Part shown: positions 9,834 through 19,594 of the stretch, piece after piece
Layout: the number at the start of each line of letters is the position of its first letter
Numbering within the stretch: position 1 is the stretch's first letter
Assembly: GCA_944472155.2 (NCBI GenBank)
Contig: OX235271.1
Location: 105,351,256-105,415,255, forward strand
Direction of reading: 5' to 3'
Origin: Trichobilharzia szidati
Lineage: Eukaryota; Platyhelminthes; Trematoda; Strigeidida; Schistosomatidae
Length of the DNA: 64,000 nucleotides
Notes under the pieces: generated by a model
What the model was told of the DNA's origin: nothing
What the model saw: only the letters and a program-made list of their open reading frames with translations
Databases searched by the model: none
Made by a program: the position numbers and the translations under genes

Positions 9834-12202
9834 AGTTCTTGAAAAGACGCCTCCCTGCCAAAACTATTAAGTCACTGAATCAGGTGGTGACCATACGATG
9901 CAGAATATCTAGAGAATCAACAAAGATCAGGTTCTATGAACAGTGTTTGCAAACAGGTTGTTTCCCACGGCAGTTCTTGAAACAAGTGCGATCGGCTAAA
10001 CTCCCACCTTCCCAAAAGAATCTCCGTCGAATAACAAAATCTCACATCGAATCTTCATACCAGTACCTCTCCGAATTGAAATCTCGTCTGGCTACCTATG
10101 ATACCCTACTAAGCGAGCTTAATATTATTTGCTGGCTAAAATTCATGAATTTCATCAAAGAGCTACAATCAAAAACATCCCAGGATTATGAAACTCAGCT
10201 GACAAAAGCGTTGGTGAAAGAGAAGCTAATCGAAGAATTCCCAGAATCACCTGAACGCTACGTTTGTAATCTATCAACATTACAATTAAACAAAATCGAA
10301 TTAGAAGCCTTATCTCTGGGATTCAAGTTTCACGTCCCCAAGAAGCAGATCAGTCGTATAGATACAGAAGCACAATTCGAACACTTATACCATCAACTCC
10401 ACGACCTGAAACCCTTAGACGAAGACAAAAGAGGATGGCTAAAGTCTAAACTTGTTGATATTGCTAACCAATACCACACATCGCCAATGGAGAAGCAGAA
10501 GATGCTGACCGAAGAGCATAGAATAGCTCTGAAGAAACTATATGAGAACGATGAAATCGTCATATTTAGACCTGATAAAGGCTCTGGGGTTGTTATAATG
10601 AACAAAGCTGATTATATTCATAAAATGATGACAATTCTAAACGACAAAGAAAAATTCCAAGTAGACAACAAAAAAGATGCCACAACGTCGTTTGAAAATA
10701 AAGTAAATAAATGTCTCAAAGAACTTCTAATGAAGAAACTAATCAACAGCGAAACATACAATAAACTGAAGTCAAAAGGTGGACGCCTGCCGTCTATGTA
10801 CGGCCTACCAAAAATCCATAAAGCAAACGTGCCTTTAAGACCAATCTTGTCAATGATTGACTCACCATGCCACAAGTTAGCTCGATGGTTAGCTGATTCC
10901 ATAGAGCCAATTCGAATTAAATTTGCAACCCATAGCCTGAAGGATAGCTACCAATTCTCCAAGGAAGTTGACAACATCGACATATCAGACAAACTCATGG
11001 TATCGTATGACGTGACCTCCTTGTTCACAAACGTACCACTGATGGAAACGATTGATATTATTTGTAAACAAACGGATCTACTACCGTTACCGGAAACAGA
11101 GATGAAGCGACTACTGCTGCTCTGCACAAAAGATATACAATTCAAATTCAACAATCAACTCTACCGACAAATTGATGGGGTCGCTATGGGTTCACCTCTG
11201 GGACCTATCCTAGCTGATATCTTCATGGGCTACCTTGAACAGACACAACTAAGTTCTGCTATCAATGGAACAACCTACTATCGCCGATATGTTGATGACA
11301 CATTTGTTGTTTGCAACGACATGGATCACGCATCGGCATTATATGATCGCCTAAATGAGATTCATCCAAATATCAAGTTCACCATGGAATATGAACATAA
11401 AAATGAGTTCAATTTCCTGGATCTAAATGTAAAAAGAACAAACGAAGGCATGATTGAAAAATCCATCTATAGAAAAGAAACCTGGACTGGACAATATCTT
11501 CACTATAACAGCTTTTGTCCCATAAGCTATAAACGTGGATTAGTGAGGACTTTGTACGACAGAGCCAGGAAGCTATGTTCACCAAACAAGGTCGAAGAAG
11601 AACTAGATTTCGTCGAGAAATGCCTGAGGGAAAACGGATACCCTAAAGGATTTATACAGAAGTATAGCAAAGAAAATGATAAGAAAGAAAAGCATCCAAC
11701 TGTAGAAAAGAAAAAAGTATTTATTTGTCTCCCATTCAAAGGAGATGCAGTTTCACAAAAGATTGACAGAAGACTGAAAGGAGCAATAAATAGAAGCTTC
11801 CCGGCAGCAAAACTCATAACAGTATACAACACCACTCCTTCCATGATCCACTCAAAACTGGATAAATACCCTGCTGATGTCAACTCCAACTGCGTTTATG
11901 AATTTACGTGCACTTGCGGGAGCAAGTACATTGGAAGGACAGAAAGAAGGGCTTCTATCCGGTTTTCTGAACATATTCCAAGAAACCTATGCCTGAAAGG
12001 AAGCAAATATTCTCAGAGTGCAATTACCAGACATATTGTTGATACAGGACATCTCGTAGAGATTTCTAAGTCCTTTAGAATATTAAATAGACAAAGGACA
12101 GCAAATTTACTACGATTTGCCGAAGCGATCGCAATCAAACGATTTAAACCAGACTTATGCATACAGAAAGAGAGTGTGATTAACCTCTCACTCCCTTGGT
12201 AA
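9830..12202 (+). CDS. Penelope-like reverse transcriptase with GIY-YIG endonuclease
   Basis: A 790-residue frame if translation starts at the ATG at 9830; an upstream extension to 9617 lies in the inverted arm and is not credible. Reverse transcriptase motifs include FRPDKGSGVVIMN, YGLPKIHK, VSYDVTSLFTNVP, DGVAMGSPLGPILA and the catalytic YVDD at 11288-11299. The C terminus has a GIY-YIG-like domain: VYEFTC, CGSKYIGRT, then RFSEH and the helix AEAIAIKRF. This order defines the Penelope-like family, which primes on a nick made by the endonuclease. No internal stop is present, so the gene may be functional. It lies antisense to the host gypsy element. Confidence 0.93.
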   Translation: MKFLKRRLPAKTIKSLNQVVTIRCRISRESTKIRFYEQCLQTGCFPRQFLKQVRSAKLPPSQKNLRRITKSHIESSYQYLSELKSRLATYDTLLSELNIICWLKFMNFIKELQSKTSQDYETQLTKALVKEKLIEEFPESPERYVCNLSTLQLNKIELEALSLGFKFHVPKKQISRIDTEAQFEHLYHQLHDLKPLDEDKRGWLKSKLVDIANQYHTSPMEKQKMLTEEHRIALKKLYENDEIVIFRPDKGSGVVIMNKADYIHKMMTILNDKEKFQVDNKKDATTSFENKVNKCLKELLMKKLINSETYNKLKSKGGRLPSMYGLPKIHKANVPLRPILSMIDSPCHKLARWLADSIEPIRIKFATHSLKDSYQFSKEVDNIDISDKLMVSYDVTSLFTNVPLMETIDIICKQTDLLPLPETEMKRLLLLCTKDIQFKFNNQLYRQIDGVAMGSPLGPILADIFMGYLEQTQLSSAINGTTYYRRYVDDTFVVCNDMDHASALYDRLNEIHPNIKFTMEYEHKNEFNFLDLNVKRTNEGMIEKSIYRKETWTGQYLHYNSFCPISYKRGLVRTLYDRARKLCSPNKVEEELDFVEKCLRENGYPKGFIQKYSKENDKKEKHPTVEKKKVFICLPFKGDAVSQKIDRRLKGAINRSFPAAKLITVYNTTPSMIHSKLDKYPADVNSNCVYEFTCTCGSKYIGRTERRASIRFSEHIPRNLCLKGSKYSQSAITRHIVDTGHLVEISKSFRILNRQRTANLLRFAEAIAIKRFKPDLCIQKESVINLSLPW

Positions 12203-12531
12203 CTGAATTTTGATTAGTCATCTAACTCAGTGATCTCAACTCACTGAGCAAATCTCAATCTTATAAACTGTAATTGCTTTTGTTTTTTGGAGTTGCCATG
12301 TGAACCTACAAGCAAACACTGTTTCTGTTAGTCAATTTTTCTGTTTTCTGTCTTACCCCTCCCCCCTCTTTTCAACTCTGAAAGTGTATAAATTGATGAT
12401 GATAACTTCAACTAAAAATTGTAATGCTTTCATTCTTTTTTGGATGCGTCAATCTTATCTCTTCTCTACTACTACTCAAACATTAAAGTATGTTATTATC
12501 ATTTATATAACCATTGTAATTTCAGGTAGTC

Positions 12532-12580
12532 TGCAGCTGATGAGAACCTGTGAAATAGAATGATATCATTTTATACTGCA
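12532..12580 (+). ncRNA. Hammerhead ribozyme candidate in the Penelope-like element
   Basis: CTGATGA (12537-12543) and GAAA (12552-12555) are spaced as in a hammerhead core. Stem I is 5 bp (TGCAG 12532-12536 with CTGCA 12576-12580). Stem III is 8 bp (12555-12562 with 12567-12574, one G-U) closed by ATAT. The predicted cut is after A12575. Stem II (GAACCTGT) is very weak, which is the main doubt. Penelope-like elements of many animals are known to carry small hammerheads. Confidence 0.6.
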
Positions 12581-12632
12581 AATTTCGTCTTCCTTTCTTT
12601 ATCGAAATTTATCAAGGGAACCAGTTGTATGA
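12580..12632 (+). repeat. Penelope terminal direct repeat, 3' copy
   Basis: Identical to 9781-9833. It starts inside the 3' strand of ribozyme stem I and ends at the target duplication. Confidence 0.9.
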
Positions 12633-12644
12633 AATTATTACGTC
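12633..12644. repeat. Target-site duplication, right, of the Penelope-like insertion
   Basis: AATTATTACGTC, an exact copy of 8585-8596. Confidence 0.9.
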
Positions 12645-12950
12645 GTCGATATAAACGAACACAAAGTCAAGGCCCTGCGTGACTCGGTCCATGAAGCGCT
12701 GAAAAGTCTGTGCAGCGTTTTTCAGCCCGAAAGGCATTCGTAAGAATTCAAACAAGCCAAAAGGTGTTATAATGGCTGTCTTCTCGATGTCCTCAGGAGC
12801 GACTGGTATCTGGTGATAAGCTCTGACTAAATCCACTTTGGAGAAAATAGTTTTACCTTGCAGTATTAGAGAGAAATCATGCAAGTGCGTAATGGGATAA
12901 CGATCTGGGACAGTGGCGTTATTCAAATGTCGGTTATCCCCACATGGTCG
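12645..12950 (-). pseudogene. Gypsy element 1 reverse transcriptase, N-terminal half
   Basis: The minus-strand frame shows [46 protein letters not shown] and the catalytic VYIDD. It breaks off at the Penelope insertion, where it runs on for a few foreign residues to a stop. The link to the protease frame, around 12945, is also disrupted. Confidence 0.88.
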
Positions 12951-13634
12951 CTAGTCATGCTCAGCTTTTGGTACCATATGTATTGGTGAGGGCTGAGGAC
13001 TGTTGGATGGCCGGATGATGCCCAATTGCATCATGTGTTCGAATTCAGCTTTGGTTGCTGCTAACTTGTCGGGTGGTAGTCGACGAGGACGTGCTCTGAC
13101 GGGTTGACCAGTTGTGACAATTTTATGAGTGACAGAGTGAGGAACATCTTCGCTATTATAAGATGGCTTTAAAATTTTTGGGAAACATTGCAGTAATGCA
13201 GAAAACATGCAATCATCTGGCTTTTCGATGCATATGTTGTAAACAGAGTAGTTTGAGATGATTCCGTGGACTTGAAGCTGGGTGCAGTTATCAATCAGCT
13301 TTTTCTTGTTGACATCAACCAGCAGATTGAAACTGCTTAAAAAATCGGCACCCAGTATGGCATGACGAACGTCAGCTACTATGAATATCCATGTAAATCG
13401 ACGACGTAAACCAAGATCCAAAATAAGTGATTGTTCGCCGTAGGTCCGTATGCTAGTTTGGTTAGCTGCTCGAAGTGAAAGTTTTGCAGCTGTGCTAGAA
13501 GACCGCCTGGAGAGTGAAGGAGGTATTACACTGACTTCGGCTCCTGTGTCTACCAGCAATAATATGCCTGTGGTTTTGTCCCTCACGTAGAAAAGGCGAC
13601 TTGAATGGTTGCCAGTACCAGCTGTCGCCATCAC
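12951..13634 (-). pseudogene. Gypsy element 1 aspartic protease and linker
   Basis: The minus strand reads RLFYVRDKTTGI, then [15 protein letters not shown], the retropepsin active site, followed by ILGADFL. It ends with the spacer to reverse transcriptase, PVRARPRRLPPDKL and [15 protein letters not shown] frameshift separates it from gag. The protease motif itself is intact. Confidence 0.87.
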
Positions 13635-14511
13635 TGTCTGGTTGGGGAGTTTCCCTGAGCCGAGTTCCTACTGCTGAAAGCACATGGTTTCAAGCACCAA
13701 ATAGCTCGGTTTCCAAACTTCTATGATACTAGCAAATATTTTGAGTACTAGACGTTGAGGTCCGCTGTCTTGAAAACGACCGTCGACGTTGCCGTGACCT
13801 GGGCGGTGATCTACTACCTCGTGCACGTAAGCTTGAAATTTCAGTTTCTAGCTTTTCCATCTTATTCGTCAATGTCGAAATCGCTGACAATATAGTTGTG
13901 TCGGTAGCAGACGTCCCTTGAACCGGTAACCCCTGACTTGTCGATACGTTGTATATACTGGTTTCAGGCATTACATCTAGTATTCTATCTGCCAGCTCAC
14001 TTAGTGCGTCTAGGTCGACCGATTTGGAGGAGATGGTCAAAACCTGTTGGATATGTCGTGGTAGCCGTTGCAACCACATCTGGCGTAAAACCACATCGTC
14101 AACTTGGTGTGGGTTAAGCAGTTGGCGCATGTGCCTGAGGAGCTGAGATGGAGTCCGTGAGCCTAACTCACAAGCAGTAAGTAACTGTTGGATCCGTTTC
14201 TCATCTGAAACACTCCTTCTTTGAATCAAAACTGCTTTGAGCCTATCATACTGGTGGTCTGCAGGGGCGCTGTCAATTAAATCACTAATGTCTGATAGAA
14301 CCTCTGTGGGCAGTGCGGCTAAAACACATCCATACTTCGCAATCTGTGACTTGATTCCGCGGGCAGAAAAGAGGGGTTCGATGATGGCAAACAAAATCCG
14401 CGGCTCAGTGAAACCAAATAGCGGTAGACGCAGATCGACTATTGCGTTGATTGATGAGTCTTGTGCCTCCTTAGTCTCAGTTGCAGCAGGTGAACGTGTA
14501 GGTGAGGACAT
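13635..14511 (-). pseudogene. Gypsy element 1 gag
   Basis: Likely start is the Met at 14511 (MSSPTRSP). The matrix/capsid region has LPLFGFTEPRILFAIIEPLF, LPTEVLSDISDLI and PSQLLRHMRQLL. It ends in an Arg/Ser-rich stretch. After 13729 the Cys-His-Cys-Cys finger characteristic of CsRn1-type gag is still readable, but a TAG replaces a codon right after its first Cys and a frameshift follows. Confidence 0.82.
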
Positions 14512-15065
14512 GATTATTATGCGAATATACAGGTACACAGATATAAATATATAGAATGTGCAGTCAAAAGTAAAAATAATAACAATAAAAATATAGAGTT
14601 TCTATAAAGCTAAGATGTTCAAACGGGCTCACCGGTTATTCTGGCGGACCTAAGACTTTGCTAGCTTAATATACCGGATTCGAATAGAAATAAAAATACA
14701 AAATCCGTACAGTTACTGGAAGAATATGTTAAAATTTGTCACTTGGGTTATTACAAGGTCCAAAATCCACAATTAACTTAACAGACTCCAGAAGCATTGT
14801 AAGAAGACTGCTCCAATCTTAATTCTCCAATGTCGATATTGACAGAAATCGACCAAGGTAACGTAGGGAGAAATTACGGTGTCCCTGCGAAATTTTGAAA
14901 TAGAAGATAGGTAATTAGAATTGGCCGATGGCAGTTGAGATGGTGGAGACGACGGAGAGTTGTAGGCAGAACTATATTTTCATTCAAAACACGAGGTTAA
15001 GTTCAAAGTACAGAGATCTTGGTTGAAACAAAGTAGTGTACAATATGTTCATTTCTCACATAATA
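14512..15065 (-). other. Gypsy element 1 leader and possible 5' LTR
   Basis: Noncoding. A primer-binding-site-like sequence lies at about 14620-14636 on the minus strand. If the layout of gypsy element 2 applies, a 5' LTR would run from about 14640 to about 15060. No second copy exists in the window to prove it. Confidence 0.4.
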
Positions 15066-15579
15066 GTAAAAGTTGGGCTGAAATTATCCCGCATGCTCAA
15101 GGTCATTGGTGGAGTGAGACGCTCAAAGGTCATTTGCGTCCATGTTAGTCGGCCATGTTGGGTTGCAATTCTGTATCCGTTCGTTTACACATTGTTTTTT
15201 ACGTTTATCCTGCAGTTATTCACGACTTATCTTGATGCATATTGTTCACAAATGTTGCTTTTCAACTCATTTTTGTTTCCGTCGATGTTAAAATTCGTTG
15301 GTTTCGAAAGATTTTACCACCAGATCAGTGCATACATTTCATGATAGTTGTTTCATACCTTGCTTTCATGCGTGGTTTCAGTGTTTTAGTCGTTTTTCAG
15401 CTAATAATGAAATAGTGCTGTGTGGAAGTTTGGGAAAATATGCAAGTGAACATGTTTAGCTGACAAAAGCTGTTGTTTTTAGTTCATTTGCTGGTTGCCG
15501 TTATTGATTCTGGCTCAGTTGGTTACTTAGAATGTAGAAATCTCGAAAAAACAATGTCTTTCACATTCATGTTTACAAC

Positions 15580-15717
15580 ATGCAGCAGTCTACGAGTGAA
15601 TCCGGTGAGGGGAATACGACCAGGGTTGCTATTGGCAAGTTTTCCGAAGAGCATATTAAACCTGGAGATTTCAGAACGTGGTTTGAAGTTGAAAAAGCTT
15701 TGAAGCTTTTTGAGAAG
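15580..15717 (+). CDS. Possible first coding exon inside segment A
   Basis: ATG at 15580 opens 46 codons (MQQSTSESGEGN... WFEVEKALKLFEK) ending where a donor is expected. Segment B has GAGAAG followed by GTGAGT at the equivalent position, a good donor. Segment A has CTGAGC there, so splicing may be lost. Segment B has lost the ATG and has a TGA in the exon. I do not recognise the protein. The shared layout suggests that a gene start was duplicated and then decayed in both copies in different ways. Confidence 0.35.
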
Positions 15718-16915
15718 CTGAGCATACCATCAGTGTATATTATCAGTTAAAGAATCAGTTATATTGTCAGAGAATCTAAATCAAACAGGGTCAAGCCACA
15801 TAAGAAGTATGAATCTGTTGTGCCTGTACGAAGTTTTGGAACTGAAAGAAACTTGATAGCAATCAGAAACCCCTAAATGGTAAGTGTTACCTATGTTTAA
15901 TAATGCCCAATATACTAGATCCAAATACATGAACTAGGACCGCCTGTACCAAAGCCAGTGTTAACAGCCATTCAGTGTGTTGCAAAACGACTTAAAAAGC
16001 GGATAACATGGTGACCTGGTGAGTGTACGAACTATCCCAGTTGAAGGTAAGACTTTAATTAGCAAGAATAACGTTTCGGGTTGTGGTCTACAATCGGTGG
16101 TTACAACAAGCTGAGAAGCTGATTATTATTCGGGGTGAAAATATTGGCTGAATACAGATTGCTTGTTTCATTTCAAATAATGGAATTCCTATTTTTCGGA
16201 TGTTTGTGATTTCTCCGTAGCTATAAATACGGATAACCATTATTTTAAAAAAAAATAAATAAATTTTCCTAGGACAATTGGTTTTCTATTTCTTGGTGAA
16301 ATATCTAATTAATACGATTAGAAGATTAGGTAGCAAAGTAGAATGTTCTGTGATTGAGAATCGTAGTCGTCGTGTTTCGGGATTAATATCGCGCTTCTAA
16401 CTATTATAACCCTATGGATATAGGCTTTCCCTAATGGTACATTATGATACCTAGAAGTCATAAGCACACTATCTTCAGTAAATTTATTCTTACTTTTTAA
16501 GGGACTGCAAATAGTGAGTCATTTGAGGTGATAGGATGAATACCTGTAAACGCTTTCGTTGAGATTATGGTATATTTACTTTTTCCGAGTGGGAGACGAT
16601 CTTTTTACCAAGAAGGTTCTCAGGATGTCCACTTTTACTTTGAAATTCAAAGATAACGTTAAGTTGCTCACTAAGATATTAGCGGAAACCTCTTTAAGGT
16701 AGCTATGTAGCTTTAGGTAATGCGTCATAGAAGTAAGCAACGTAGTGTCTAAATATATTAAACGTTGTATAACTGGTCAAATCGTAGCTCTTACATACTA
16801 GTTAGTCTTATAAATAACGAATGCACCGCACAAACGTTTACTTTGATTTGCATATGTAGCTCATAAGCATTATACCTGCGTGTAATATACATTTAAGGCT
16901 GGTACGCTTGTTTCG

Positions 16916-17211
16916 TGTTCTATTTGACTAAATTAGCGTACACGTATTTTCTAGTACTTCTTCACGTTTATCAATGTGCGCAGACGGTGTGGCTACTCGA
17001 CGCCCACAACGTAAAATCAGAAGGCACTTGTGAAGAGTGTAACCGTGTATTATAGCAGTAGTCAAATTTCAAAATTGTATCAAGGTAACGCTCAACAGTA
17101 AATTGACAAATGTTTACGAAGTACATATAAAATCGGTATGTGTAAACATATAATATGAGTATGCAAATTAGATTAAAATCGTATGTTTATAGTTGGTACA
17201 GGGGTTCTACA
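16916..17211 (-). repeat. 3' LTR of gypsy element 2
   Basis: 296 bp, downstream of integrase in the minus sense. Preceded in sense by the purine tract at 17212-17226. Confidence 0.93.
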
Positions 17212-17226
17212 TAATTCCCCCACCAC
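17212..17226 (-). promoter_or_regulatory. Polypurine tract of gypsy element 2
   Basis: The minus strand reads GGTGGGGGAATTA directly before the 3' LTR, the normal place for the plus-strand DNA primer. Confidence 0.7.
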
Positions 17227-17639
17227 AACACTGAAATATAAAAAAATACATTTCAGTGTTCGACAATAACATGCATCAGCGTAATATGCAGCAGAGATAG
17301 TACGTAGAAAGCGATTTATTAAGCTGAAAAATGAGCAGTTTAATGCGGTTAATAAGGTCGATAATAAATGCGATAATAAAAGAAAAAATAGGATTGATGA
17401 TCGTGGTAGAATATATAAGGAATGATACAATCGGCCGGGGATCTGTAGTCTGTATACGGAAACGATACGTGAATATTAAGCGCTATATGACAAAATGTAA
17501 TAATACAGGAAATATCGATGTTAAAATAGTAGTGACGTGATTTACGTATGAAAATATTAATCAGTTAAATGAGTAGTCAAATGACAATTACGAATAAAGA
17601 TAATAAAAATGAAAATTCGTAATAAGTTATATATTGATG

Positions 17640-19312
17640 ATTTGTACATAACGTTTAGGCCAATGAACTCTCCTACCAGAGCGTGTTGTTTTCATAGGTT
17701 TCTCTGGCGACGTTGAAGCTTGCGTGGATGTAGCTGTTGGCACGTCGTTCAGCTGGTCTTTATCGTTGGCTTCGAAATCGTCGATGAATGCTGGTTTGAC
17801 TCTGTCGACACTGATGGCATCTGCTTTATTCAGTCATTCTATCGTGATAACTTTATCATTTCTATTTAGAACTTTGAATGGGCCATCGTAAGCGGGTTGA
17901 AGTTGTCGTTGTACACCCTCTCTCCTGACGAAGACGTGAGTGCAATCTGTCAGTTGTGGCGGGATGTATGACGTTCGTTCCTGCTTGCGTGGAATTGATA
18001 TCTTGAGCTCGTTCATGTGTTGTTTTAGCTGGTGCACATAACCAGTCATATCTTGTGGAACTTGGTTACCTGGGGTGAAAAATTCTCCTGGTAGTCGTAA
18101 TGTTGTTCCATAGACTAGTTCGGAAACACAGCAGCCAATATCTTTCTTTAGAGCAGATCGTATACCGAGCAGTACCAGTGGGAGTTTGGTTGACCAGTCG
18201 TTTTGAGTCAAAGAAGCAGCGAGCGCAGCTTTGAGTTGTCGATGAAGTCGTTCAACCATACCGTTGGAACTAGGATGGTAGGCGGTTGTTCGTATTCGTT
18301 TAATGCCCAGTAATTCAGTTAGCTGGTGGAAAAGTCGGCTTTCAAACTGAGCATCTCTGTCTGTAGTGATAATGGATGGGACACCAAAGTTAGCTATCCA
18401 GTTTTCGACCAAAGCTTTAGCTACCGTTTCAGCGGAGACGTTGGCTATTGGAACTGCTACAGGCCAACGAGTGAATCTATCGATGCAAGTTAGAATATAG
18501 TTGAAACCATTGGAAGGAGGTAGTGGACCAACTATGTCTACATGTATATGTTCAAATCTAGAGTCGGGGTTAGGAAAGCGACCAAGTGGTGCATTAGTGT
18601 GACGGTTGATTTTGACTCTTTGACATGACAAGCAATTTCGTGTCCACTTCTTAACATCGCTATTAATGTTCGGCCATATAAATCTTTCTTTTATTAGTTT
18701 GATAGTAGCGCTGACACCGGGATGAGACAAGTTATGTAACTTCTCGAATACTGTATGTCTCATAGCCGCTGGAACGAAGGGTCGATATTTACCTGTAGAG
18801 GTGTCGCAGATTATTTTTGTCGTGCCAAAAGGAATTGCGTCTAGTTTTAAAGATGTTATTTTAGAAGACACGATCTTCTTTAGTTCGGCATCATCTCGTT
18901 GTAAGTTTGAGAGACGTTCGTAGTCGCTGTCTGGGCATACAATGTTGTCAATGTGCACACGTGATAAAGCGTCTGCCACTTCATTGTTTTTACCCTTCAC
19001 ATGTCGCAGATCGGAGGTGAACTGAGATATAAACTCGAGATGTCGTAGTTCACGCGGAGAGTAGTTATCCTGTTTTGCTGATAAGGCTTTCGTTAGAGCC
19101 TTATGGTCTGTAAAGACAGTAAAAGCTGTACCTTCCAGCATATGTCGAAAGTGCTTGATTGCTAAATAAACAGCCAATAACTCTCTACCAAAAGTGCTAT
19201 AGCGGCATTGAGTAGGATTCAGTCGTTTCGAAAAGAATGCAAGAGGTTGCCATTCGCCGTGTACCTGTTGTTGTAAAACTGCCCCAATGGCAACGTCTGA
19301 AGCGTCAGTCAT
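17640..19312 (-). pseudogene. Gypsy element 2 RNase H and integrase
   Basis: An open minus-strand frame of 492 codons to 17834. RNase [49 protein letters not shown]. Integrase: zinc region HNLSHPGV and CLSCQ, then the catalytic [19 protein letters not shown] and [16 protein letters not shown] after KVITIE interrupts the C-terminal tail, which stays readable in frame (ISVDRVKPAFID) to about 17640. All catalytic residues are present. Confidence 0.88.
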
Positions 19313-19594
19313 GAGAGACAGGGGGAGTCATTTTGGCGTCTGACTAAGAGTGTCTTGTCATTTAACAATTGTTTGACAGTTTCGAATGCTTTAACAGCTT
19401 CTGCGGGCAAATGGGTAGAACGACTATGTCCACGTAAGCAATCGGTTAATGGTTGTAAAGCTTTAGCACAGTTCGGGATAAAACGCCGGTAAAAATTAAT
19501 GAGACCCAAAAATCGTCGTAATTTCTTAAAAGAATCTGGTAATGGATAATCTTTGATAGCTTGTACGTCATCAGGGACTGGTCTGATTCCTTGG
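19309..19594 (-). pseudogene. Gypsy element 2 reverse transcriptase connection
   Basis: The minus strand gives FLGLINFYRRFIPN and the connection to RNase H, ending near 19312 in a frameshift before MTDAS. A second frameshift around 19600-19620 separates it from the main gag-pol frame. Confidence 0.8.

Larger units (their letters stand above)
8597..12632 (+). mobile_element. Penelope-like element: inverted partial copy plus full-length copy
   Basis: A 4.0-kb insertion with a 12-bp target duplication. The left part (8597-9778, minus) repeats the last third of the element. The right part (9781-12632, plus) is the long copy with an intact reverse transcriptase/GIY-YIG gene. The long copy starts and ends with the same 53-bp sequence (9781-9833 and 12580-12632), the direct terminal repeat expected of Penelope-like elements. 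The two parts meet around 9779. Parts match almost exactly where compared, so the insertion is fairly young. Confidence 0.9.
5930..14640 (-). mobile_element. Ty3/gypsy element 1 (CsRn1-like), split by a Penelope-like element
   Basis: The minus strand carries gag, protease, reverse transcriptase, RNase H and integrase in Ty3/gypsy order, from about 14511 down to 6481. The reverse transcriptase is cut between its YIDD box and the following residues by a 4-kb insertion at 8597-12632. Just upstream of gag, a minus-strand CCGGTGAGCCCGTTTG around 14630 resembles the primer-binding site of gypsy element 2. A second LTR could not be found at the left end, so outer limits are approximate. Frame breaks and internal stops make it defective. 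Protein sequence differs clearly from element 2, so this is another family of the same clade. Confidence 0.85.

Noticed and set aside
11527..11889. 120-residue minus-strand frame, with an identical plus-strand frame at 9313-9675
   Set aside because: Both are antisense shadows of the duplicated Penelope-like ORF.
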